Shown: one piece after another, positions 55,898 to 64,000 of the stretch
Position numbering within the stretch: the first letter of the stretch is position 1
Layout of the letters: every line of letters begins with the position of its first letter
Assembly: GCF_905147365.1 (NCBI RefSeq)
Contig: NC_056428.1
Span: 19,002,001-19,066,000 of the forward strand
DNA: 64,000 bases
Origin: Aricia agestis
Taxonomy: Eukaryota > Arthropoda > Insecta > Lepidoptera > Lycaenidae
Direction of reading: 5' to 3'
Notes under the pieces: model-generated
Seen by the model: only the letters and a program-made list of their open reading frames with translations
The model's database searches: none
Told to the model about the DNA's origin: nothing
Program-made: the position numbers and the translations under genes

Positions 55898-56259
55898 GTA
55901 AGTATTCAATGAGGCTTGGCCGCGGCGCAACCATGCTCCCAACAGGCTTAGCATAGTCACCATAGAAAGGTTCATGTTAACTAAGGAATTCTGTTAGTTT
56001 GTCCGTAAAAAGTGTCAGCGTTTCTATTCTTTCGTATTTCTACTGTGGGCATGCTAAGCCTGCAGGTGCTTAAGTCTAGCACCTCTACTTACTTCGATTG
56101 AAGGTGTCCCGCGCGTCGAAATACGAACTGAGGTTCGGATTATAAGAATCGGCCCACGATATGTTAGTTACTAATATTGTCAATAATTTGACACGAGTTA
56201 ACTAAAAAAGAAAAAAATAATAAAACTATTCAGGTTCGCGCTAGGACCTAGACCGAAAT

Positions 56260-56261
<2 letters not shown>

Positions 56262-56321
<60 letters not shown>

Positions 56322-56593
56322 TGTGTAACAAAAACAAGTGATAATACTTTAGGGCATGTACGTGTTACTTGTAGAGAGTTCACTGTAAAAGTAGCAGCGC
56401 TGAAAGACGAAAAAAATTTTTCACTTTTGTATGGAGAAACTCGTGACGCTCGGGCCCTTGCCCATACAAAAGTGAAAAAATTTTTTCGTCTTTCAGCGCT
56501 GCTACTTTAACAGTGAACTCTCTACAAGGAACACGTACACACCCTAAAGTATTATCACTTATTTTTGTTACACCCTGTATATATATATATATA
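56262..56593. repeat. (TA)n microsatellite split by a MITE
   Basis: A 57-bp TA tract (56262-56318) and a 16-bp tract (56578-56593) flank the MITE at 56319-56577. The tyrosine-isoleucine ORFs here are artefacts. Confidence 0.95.
56319..56577. mobile_element. 259-bp foldback MITE, CAGTGTGTAACAAAA ends
   Basis: The arms are about 115 bp: CAGTGTGTAACAAAAACAAG, TACTTTAGGG, AGTTCACTGTAAAAGTAGCA and TTCACTTTTGTATGG are all mirrored on the right. The centre is near 56450. It belongs to the family at 2423-2600. Confidence 0.9.
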
Positions 56594-57416
56594 CCAACAA
56601 TATGCGCGAGTGAAAAAAGAGACAAGTAACGTTGAAAGTTAATCAATTATTTCCGTGTCACGTGTATTTACGTGTACATTTTATGTAAAAAGAAGATAGG
56701 TTTTAATTTTTATTATCCGAAGAAATTTTGTCACAACAATCTTATCGTCAAAACCTACGAATAAGTCAAAACACATTAATTTCAAAGAAATTCCATTTAT
56801 AATTCTCGGATTTTTTACCTAAGCTTGAGCGAAATGATAAATAAATTCTTGACAACTTTCTACGTCTTTTTGTATCTTTTGATGAATTATCTTTTCAATG
56901 TTAATGCGTAAAATTGTATCTTGTTGAACTTGTTCTACTTTAAGTAACGCAAATAAAAATAATGTTAAAAATTGTTTCATAAGGTTTATTCTTTCAATAA
57001 ATTGGCGACCGGCAATTTTACCGTTTTTATAATAATATTATGGCAGCCGTCTGATGGGCAGACAGTTAATCAATCAACGTATTGGCTATCGCAGAACAGA
57101 TAGGCTATTATTCAGCCCCTAATCTGTTTGCCCTGGGCCTGATTGACGACCTATTGTTGTGTTTACATCATTTGTTCTACGTTAAGCTTGTAATGCCTAA
57201 ATTTTTCAAATACAAAATTGCCTATGTGACACACGGCGGAACAATTTATCGTAGCGACATAGCGACATATCGAGCCATATTATGGTTATGTCGACCTATA
57301 GCCTATTGCTAAACATAATCATTTTGGACATCATTTTCAGTACCTAATTGACAATTGTACAAAAATATTAGGTGTTTATTTCGGCTTTTATTAAATTGCT
57401 TTATCAATATTTTGTG
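56594..57416. other. Unassigned intronic DNA
   Basis: No supported gene or element. ORF 57082-57312 is unrecognised and starts in a non-conserved AT-rich context. Confidence 0.4.
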
Positions 57417-57515
57417 AGGGTTAATTCAGACCGCAACGCGACGAGGCGAGGCGCAGCGCGTCATAAATTTGTATCTATTTGACAGATTTCAATTGCCATC
57501 AAATCCATATTATAA
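57417..57515. mobile_element. Family C MITE, truncated
   Basis: GGGTTAATTCAGACCGCAAC, GCGACGAGGCGAGGCG and TTTGACAG then CAAATCCATA; the right end is missing. Confidence 0.65.
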
Positions 57516-57727
57516 AGGCCTATGCGGGATTTTGTGTGGACCCCGTCCCCACCCTTCAACAGTCATGGGATGCGTCTCGATTTGTTCACTGGGACCCAGA
57601 AAAGTCTTAAGTACCAGTGTCAGTTTTAAAATCAATTGGGTTTATTATAAAAATACACTTTTCTCCACAAAAAAGGTGTTTATTTTTGAACAAAAAAACA
57701 CTTTTTTCTACAAACAAAAAGGATATC

Positions 57728-58164
57728 AGGGTTCCGTAGTCGACAAGGAACCCTTATAGTTTCGGTCTGTCCGTCTGTCTGTGTGTCTGTCTGTCTGTCC
57801 GCGGTTTTTCTTAGAGACTATAGGGCCTACAAAGCTGTAATTCGGCATGTATGCATATGATGGCGACAAAATGGTATATAAAATCTTTTTTTTATGGTAC
57901 CTCCCCATACACATCAAGCGGGGATGATTTTTTTTCCGCGTCCATCCTATCGTGTGGGGTGTCGTTGGGTACGTTTTTAAAAAATATTATTCAGAGTATT
58001 CAAAGATCATTTTCCGATTTAGGGATCTACTTGTGAAATATGAAGTTTTAAAGTTACACGTTACAATTAATGTACATTCATTGACGATACAAAAATAATC
58101 AAAAACTAGCGATACTACAGAGCCCTATATTGCGCGTGACCCGATACGCACTGTGCTGGTTTTT
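57728..58164 (-). mobile_element. GGTTCCGTA-family repeat, copy G7
   Basis: AGGGTTCCGTAGTCGACAAG, TCCGCGGTTTTTCTTAGAGA, ACACATCAAGCGGGGATGAT and TATTGCGCGTGACCCGATAC. It is the inverse of G6. Confidence 0.75.
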
Positions 58165-58324
58165 AATTTCATGTACAAACAAATGACGATTTAATTGAAG
58201 AGAATAATATTAATATGATCTTCATATTTTAACACTATTTCTTTGCACATTAAGGAAATGCGTATGTTAAAGAGAAAAAATAAAATAAAAACAATATATT
58301 ATTATAAAACCTAAGGCTGCGTCA

Positions 58325-58661
58325 CCATCAAACACGGCACGGCATCGTCACCGTGCCACGATACGATGCAGCCACCGTGACACGTGACGCGTGTTCCGAC
58401 TTCCGGTGCCACGAACAGTGCGCCGCTCCGTGGCCCATTTAGTATGATTGAAATCTGACAATATTTCCACTACGCGACTTTGTTTGATAGGTATTTCACA
58501 TGTCTCGTTTAAGTTTGGAACGCCATTTTTCGGATGTTTCACCCTGAATAGGGGTGCGCGGTGCACCGTTCGCGTCACCGGGACACTATGCGGCGTCGCA
58601 CCGTGTCAGGGTGGCGGCGTCGTGTCATGGCACGATGACGACGCCGCGCCAAGTTTGATGG
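58325..58661. mobile_element. GC-rich foldback element
   Basis: CCATCAAAC and GTTTGATGG mark the ends. The inner blocks CGTCACCGTGCCACGATACG and GCCACCGTGACAC pair imperfectly with CATGGCACGATGACGACGCC and GTGTCAGGGTGGC. The diverged arms are about 115 bp. Confidence 0.65.
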
Positions 58662-58794
58662 AATTGCACTGTAACCCCACGTACTTGACAGATGTCGCCA
58701 TAGTAAAAAAATCTCTATTCTAGTAGACCTTTCGAATGACACCTGTTTCTGCTCTGTTGGTTGGTGGGGACGTTTCTTCTCATAGTCCAAAAGA

Positions 58795-58869
58795 AATGCA
58801 TCTACGCGTCGCGTTGCGGTATGAATCAACCCTTACGTACAAAATGTGCTATTCACATTTTGTACGTAA
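58795..58869. repeat. Family C end plus hairpin
   Basis: ATGCATCTACGCGTCGCGTT followed by GCGGTATGAATCAACCCTTA is a right-hand end of family C. It runs into a perfect hairpin: TTACGTACAAAATGTG, CTATT, CACATTTTGTACGTAA. Confidence 0.7.
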
Positions 58870-59534
58870 CAGTTGTTTTTTTAGGAAGAATAGGCAAACA
58901 TTGTTCTATAATGAGTGTAGATACGTATGCACTTTTCAAAGTTTAGACCGAAACAAAAAAATAGCCTGTAAGCAAAATATTATTGAATGGTTATCGCGTC
59001 TGCTTCTGCTACAGAGGATATAATATGAATAATAATTATTGTTATTAATATTATCAATAAAAGCAAATAATTCGACCAATTTAATGGCAATGTCAAATCA
59101 TTGGTTGGTATGGAATTTATATGCCAATTTGATACCAAATCATTGGTTAGTTCAGTATTTTCAAATATTGATTTTCTTATTTTGATGTGTTACATGAAAA
59201 TTTTTAGGCCCGTTAGATGTTAGGTCCTAAAAAGAGACCTTCATCAAAGTTGCAAGTTTGGGCAAGGTAATTTTCTAACAAACTTTACATGGCCGAACCC
59301 GTGTTAGTTTCTGTAATAACTGTCTCACCCTTCGACCTATCTTTGAGTTTGTATGGCCACTTTATAAAAGTGAAGGTAAATAAAGAGTATTCAATTTTGG
59401 GGTGGGTGGTTTTGTTTAAAAAATACTTACGTTTAAACGCGAAGGTGTGTGTCTATCTGTCTGTTACCTATTGACGCCCAAACCCCTGTACGATTTTTGC
59501 TGGTTATGGAAATATTTAGAATCGTGGGAAATAT

Positions 59535-59839
59535 ACGTGGGAGAGTCATGCTTCGGCACGAATGGGCTGGCTCGACCAGAGAAATACCACGTTCTCACAG
59601 AAAACCGGCGTGAAACGGCGCTTGCGCTGTGTTCGCCGAGTGAGTGAGTTTACTGCAGGCCCAATCCCCTATCCTATTCCCTTCCCTTCCCTACCCTCCC
59701 CTATTACCCTATTCCCTCTTAAAAGGCCGGCAACGCACTTGCAGCTCTTCTGATGCTGCGAATGTCCATGGGCGACGGAAGTTGCTTTCCATCAGGTGAC
59801 CCGTTTGCTCGTTTGCCCCCTTATTTCTTAAAAAAAAAA
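59535..59839 (+). mobile_element. SINE-like repeat A, plus orientation
   Basis: ACGTGGGAGAGTCATGCTTC, GGCGTGAAACGGCGCTTGCG, CCCTTCCCTTCCCTACCCTC, GCCGGCAACGCACTTGCAGC and CCGTTTGCTCGTTTGCCCCC then TTATTTCTTAAAAAAAAAA. The A tail fixes the orientation. Confidence 0.8.
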
Positions 59840-59952
59840 GAATCCCGGGATAAAAGTATCCTGTCCTTTACATAGGATACTTTTGGTCCCGGAAGATGTA
59901 CGCTTGCCGTGTAGGTAAACGAACTTTGGCAATGGATTTGCGGGCGTCTGAA
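59840..59952. repeat. Helitron-derived inverted fragment
   Basis: CCGGGATAAAAGTATCCTGT and ATAGGATACTTTTGGTCCCGG form an imperfect hairpin from a block (CCCGGGA...TATCC) found in the Helitrons. Confidence 0.5.
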
Positions 59953-60192
59953 GGTGGCTTTCGGATCTTTGCCGCGAGTGACCGCGACCGGTGAAAATTC
60001 AAATAAAACGCTACTTTATGACAAAGAATATAAGTGTCATTTTCTACTGACATTTTGGTGGCGACCCACGCTGCCGCCGGCGGTGGCGTAAAAGCTAGTT
60101 GGTAGAGTAAAATGAAACCTATCGCCTATGTCATAAAGTGGCATTTCGTTTGAATTTTCGTCGGTCGCGGTCGCTCCGATCCGAAAGCCACC
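59953..60192. mobile_element. 240-bp foldback element
   Basis: GGTGGCTTTCGGATC at the left and GATCCGAAAGCCACC at the right; arms of about 95 bp share GACCGCGACCG, GAAAATTCAAA and CACTTTATGACA-type text. The ends abut family C at 60197. Confidence 0.8.
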
Positions 60193-60196
60193 TTTA

Positions 60197-60352
60197 GGGT
60201 TGATTCAGACCGCAACGCGACGCGTAAATGCATTTCTAAATATAAATGGATTTGACAGGTTCGCAAGACGCGTGCAACTGAAATCTGTCAAATTCATACA
60301 AATTTATGCCGCGCCGCGCCTCGCCTCGCCTCGTCTCGGTCTGAATTTACCC
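60197..60352. mobile_element. Family C MITE with TTA duplication
   Basis: GGGTTGATTCAGACCGCAAC and GTCTCGGTCTGAATTTACCC, flanked by TTA at 60194-60196 and 60353-60355. Inner arms are GGATTTGACAG and CTGTCAAATTC. Confidence 0.8.
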
Positions 60353-60355
60353 TTA

Positions 60356-60894
60356 AAGTACATAACAAAACGTTGAAGTCTATGGAAATCAGAGCTGTTT
60401 TTTATGGACGCCTTCTTAATTTTTATCGGATCATCAGTCTAGACTAGAGTTATAGACGCTATGGTAAAACATACATGCAAACATTGCCAAAATCATTTTC
60501 CTTTGTATTCGAGTAAGCCGACAGAGCAGAATAAATAGATCCGTTAGTGCATTCAAAAGAATATAACAAAGGGTGATCAAAGATGTTTATCTTCTAACGA
60601 TAAATTCAGTGATACAATCAACATTTTCATCTTAAGTGCTCTTTGTGTTTGAAAACACCTTTGATAGACGCTTTTATTCGCACGATTGAGACATAAGCGC
60701 TTAGTTTGAGATAAGAGTACTTATTTATGTGTTTTGGATGCGTTCGTGGAAATTACATTCGAAATTTAATTTGAAGTTTTGCCAGTTTTTGTCTAATAAG
60801 CATGTTTTATTGAGTATCAATTGTTATACTCGTCAATAATCAGTTTATACACCGTAAATAAAGGCTACATAATATGTAAATAGAGGCTACATAT
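60356..60894. other. Unassigned intronic DNA
   Basis: No supported gene or element. Confidence 0.45.
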
Positions 60895-61408
60895 CGACGG
60901 GTGCAAAGTAAAAAGAGTCATCTACAAAACATCAACTTTTCAGGAGAGCGCATAATAGGAAAAAATGCTCCCATTTTGTCAATTTCCGATCAAATTTATT
61001 GAAATTTTCATCATTGTTTCATTATTTATTAATGAATCCACATGTATATTTAATTTCTTCTAATTATGTTTAATTTACGAGATATTGTAGTTGTCTGCAT
61101 CTACATTGCGCTTGAAAATATGACAACTGAGTTAACTACCACTTGGTCGTTTCTACGTGGGAATTAAAAATTATATTTATTAAAGTATTTTTACCGATTA
61201 CTAGTACGATTATCAGTAACTACGTAAAGTGTAACACTTTATATTATTAAAATTATTATTAAAAGTAAGTTATATTATTAAAATATGAAGTTAAACGTTT
61301 TACATCTTAAACACACCAAGTTCAGAACATAATTGCGTAGATATCTTTTTCTACGTTGTTGATTCGGTGCAAGGTACACGATTTAGAAGGAAGTTAAAAT
61401 ATGAAATA

Positions 61409-61655
61409 CTAGCTTTTGCTCGCGGCTTCGCTCGCGTGGAATTTGAAAATCGCGTAAATTGCAAATATTCCCGTAAGCTCCCTTAGAAACATGATGTTTT
61501 TCCAAGACCAAAAGTAGCCTATGTTACTTTTCATCCTTTCAATTAAGTTTATGCCAAAAAACAATACGATTTGTTTCTTCGTTAGAGCGTGAAGGAAGGA
61601 CAAACAAACAAATAAATAAATAAACATATTTTCCCATTTATAATATTAGTATGGA
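61409..61655 (-). mobile_element. 247-bp Helitron inside the TIR element
   Basis: Minus strand starts TCCATACTAATATTATAAAT after A (61656) and ends GCGAGCAAAAGCTAG before T (61408). It contains AACAAACAAATAAATAAATA near the head. Confidence 0.8.
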
Positions 61656-62047
61656 TATACTTAGGAATCATTCATTTACTTTCGTAAAAATCGTATTTTC
61701 TCACAACAAAAATGAAATTCTGTGTCAATACTTTAATTATTTTAAACTAATTTAAAAATTATTCAGTATCATTATCAGTACAGGAACTATGTTGTAAATT
61801 ATTAGGCAGAGGCTTATTAAGTCTTTGTACTTGGCACTTGTAAGCATGATGGGTTCATTATAACATCATAAGCATCGCCGGACGTTTTACACCATCGGAG
61901 GGGTGCATACGATTTTTCAGAACACAAAATGAAATTTTATTTCAACGATTTCTCAATTGCTTCTCGTGATCACAGAGATCCCAAAACCGGTCAAAGATAA
62001 GTTAATAGAAAAACTTCGCGAGAGCTTGCAAATGCCGGGATATGATG

Positions 62048-62740
62048 TTACGCAGGTTGCAATTTACCATTTCTGGACTGATGTAATTGTTTACCTAAAT
62101 TTTGTCGTAATTTACGTCTCGTATCAATACACGTGTCTTTATTTCTCAATCGCCTTTTCTTTAGATCAATATTTAACTGACGTCTTTTTCTACCGTTTAA
62201 CGAGGAAGGCGTAGAACATTCACTTGATGCCTCCACTGCCGAAGAAGCATCAATGGTGTTGTCTATAGAAGATTTAAAGTTTGAGAGGGACAATATACTC
62301 GATGGCCTGCTTGAGTTAATAAACTCAAGCAGGTCATAGATTATATGAGATCAAAGTATCTGTTTAATAAAAAAGAATATATAATATTTTGATCTAATAC
62401 TGATAATGGACGCGGCGGACTTGAAGTGATGAACTGTATTCTGAGGGTGTTGGCGTATTTGTTAATTTGCTGAGATCGACAAATTTTCAAAATCATTTTA
62501 TATTTCAGACTGAGAGTGAACTGGTGTGACTGGCCTAGAGTATTCAGATCATGGGGACTTATCTTACAAAGTTAACTTATATTCATTTGTCTTCATCGGT
62601 GACACATCAAGGTTTTCTATAAGATGTTCAATAATTTCATCGGGCAACACAGTATTTTGCTCGATAAATCTATCACTTATGTTCTGGAAACTTTCAACTT
62701 CTTTAAAAAGTCGTTTTGGACTTTCTGAACATGAAAAAAC
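62048..62740 (-). pseudogene. Candidate minus-strand coding remnants of the TIR element
   Basis: Segment 1 (about 62740-62566): after an acceptor-like TTCATGTTCAG, it reads ESPKRLFKEVESFQNISDRF then IEQNTVLPDEIIEHLIENL, ending at a GTAAG donor-like site near 62565. Segment 2 (about 62315-62048) reads SSAVEASSECSTPSSLNGRK then RRQLNIDLKKRRLRNKD, a basic stretch, and stops at TGA/TAA near 62048. Both look protein-like, but a stop lies upstream of segment 2 near 62337 and no catalytic motif is seen. Function unknown. A 12-bp-arm hairpin (CCTGCTTGAGTT) sits at 62309-62336. Confidence 0.4.
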
Positions 62741-63268
62741 AGTAAAAAATAACAGTAACAAATTAGAAGTCAATTAATATAGCTAACAATAAGAATTAAC
62801 ATAAATAGGTACTCATAAACATAATAAACAATACTAATTTGCAAAAGTAAATTGAGACATCTAAATCACAATCGCAACGTAGAAAAAGCTATATGGCAGA
62901 TAGCCGCTTATGCCGCATAACATGACCCCCGCGCGTCCCGCGTATAGACGACCAGCGGTAGTTATCCGCATCTACATCGTGCAATTTCACAAAACAAGAG
63001 TAGATGTCTTCTTTTACGTGACAAAAGTACCAAAAATAAGGTGATATTTGAATTTTTGTTTTTGGTATGTTGTAGAACATGATATTTTAAGCTAGTTTCT
63101 ACAAAAAAACGAAAAACTCAAAATTGCAGATGACTTTTTTTACTTTGCACCCGTCGATATTCATCAAAATGATCAAAATTTTGACTCCTCCGAAAAAAAA
63201 ACTCATTTCATTCAATAAATACGTAATAAATATCATATATAAATATAAATATAATAAATATTATGTAA

Positions 63269-63550
63269 CGAGCTTTTGCCCGCGGCTTCGCTCACGTTAA
63301 GGAGTATCTGGGAGCACGGTAGTGCTCCAGCCAAGCTTTTTAGTAAAGGCACGGCCGTAGCATACTTTTCTCGAAGCGGTTCGCGGCTTTTTTACACCCC
63401 CTTTATCTTCGATGTTAACAAAGCTAGGGATTTAGAATTTCGGTGACTAGGAGCAAGTATTAAAACTAGCTTAACCTCCAAATGACATAACATTTCGATA
63501 AATAGTTTAATAGTTACGACTTACGGATGATCAAAGTTACTACATTTTGT
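63269..63550 (-). mobile_element. Helitron-like element, family H5, 3' part
   Basis: Plus text CGAGCTTTTGCCCGCGGCTT and CGCTCACG gives a minus-strand end GGGCAAAAGCTCG before T (63268). The interior after 63300 differs from the other H5 copies. Confidence 0.5.
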
Positions 63551-63661
63551 CACTCACTGACTGACAGATCATCAAAATTCTAAGGTACTTCTAGCAGACT
63601 TAGAACCTTGAAATTTGGCAACAAGGTAGGTCGTTATCCACAATGAAAGGAAAAATTATAA

Positions 63662-64000
63662 AACTGGCCAAGTGCGAGTCGGACTGGCGTACATAGGTTT
63701 CCATAGAGTTAAATTTGTATGGGAGCCCCCCTTAAATCACAAGTTTATGTACTTTTTATTACTTATTATTAAAGTTGAAATAAAATTAAGTATTTTCTGA
63801 AATTTTCAAAAACCTTACTTTTACCATTATGGATATAGAGCAAAAAAGGGCAAAAACGTGTTTGTTGTATGAGACCCCGATTAATCATTTATTTTGTTAT
63901 AGTTGGACTATTAGCTTTTATAGCGACAACAAAAGTACATAATTTGTAACAAAATAAAATATCTAGCTATTGCGGTTCTCGAGATCTAGCCTCGTGACAC
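63662..64000 (+). mobile_element. GGTTCCGTA-family repeat, copy G8, cut by window end
   Basis: AACTGGCCAAGTGCGAGTCG, then TAAATTTGTATGGGAGCCCC and GAGCAAAAAAGGGCAAAAAC. It continues past 64000, so only the 5' half is seen. Confidence 0.65.

Larger units (their letters stand above)
60895..63156. mobile_element. Unclassified 2.26-kb TIR element
   Basis: CGACGGGTGCAAAGTAAAAA then GAGTCATCTACAA at 60895-60927 is the inverse of 63124-63156, with two mismatches in about 33 bp. ATAT lies directly outside both ends (60891-60894, 63157-63160), so the duplication is TA or ATAT. Three minus-strand coding-like segments lie within (near 63080-62889, 62740-62566, 62315-62048), and a 247-bp Helitron is inserted at 61409-61655. 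I cannot assign the family. Confidence 0.75.

Noticed and set aside
58318..58830. Several overlapping ORFs on both strands
   Set aside because: GC-rich foldback sequence gives long open frames on both strands without protein-like content.

Overview
The window looks like lepidopteran (butterfly or moth) nuclear DNA. It is AT-rich and almost wholly made of interspersed repeats typical of that order: non-autonomous Helitrons that start TC, end CTAG and sit between A and T; tRNA-derived SINEs; LINE fragments; a mariner; and many short foldback (MITE-like) elements. I see no bacterial, viral or organellar gene order, no rRNA, no intact tRNA gene and no CRISPR array.

The only host gene I can support is a plus-strand gene seen through three short internal exons: 2229-2324 (96 bp), 24646-24708 (63 bp) and 55814-55897 (84 bp). 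Each has an AG acceptor and a GTAAGT donor, all are whole codons in phase 0, and together they read as 81 residues of a multi-pass membrane protein with two predicted membrane segments and a segment containing GRGTAAFDY. The best guess is an insect small tetraspan protein of the DUF4728/pasiflora-like kind. First and last exons lie outside. The two complete introns are about 22.3 kb and 31.1 kb, so nearly everything else here is intronic.

Layout. 1-2.2 kb: decayed Jockey-like LINE split by a retroposon, then a SINE. 2.3-10 kb: several foldback elements, a CR1-like LINE 3' end and AT-rich unique DNA. 10.4-13.4 kb: a Helitron and a heavily nested GGTTCCGTA-type element carrying a recent 150-bp inverted duplication. 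14-17 kb: a hAT-type element with 8-bp target duplication and a TTA-flanked foldback element. 17.7-22.6 kb: a run of Helitrons. 23.9-27 kb: large foldbacks, exon 2 and SINE pieces. 27.2-30.6 kb: Helitron ends bracketing a LINE with an open reverse-transcriptase reading frame. 32.8-36.3 kb: more small elements, including a three-layer nest. 39.3-42.5 kb: Helitrons, a hAT-like MITE and a SINE with perfect 16-bp target duplications. 44.9-50.6 kb: a SINE, paired foldbacks and two Helitrons inserted head to tail. 51.8-53.7 kb: a mariner inside a GGTTCCGTA element. 54.4-64 kb: more such elements, exon 3, a foldback inside a TA microsatellite, and a 2.26-kb unclassified TIR element (60895-63156).

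The only shared function is host splicing: the three exons must be joined across the repeat-filled introns. The mobile elements otherwise form a layered record of insertions, several of which can be ordered by which interrupts which. Family names are from memory of general signatures; no database search was possible.
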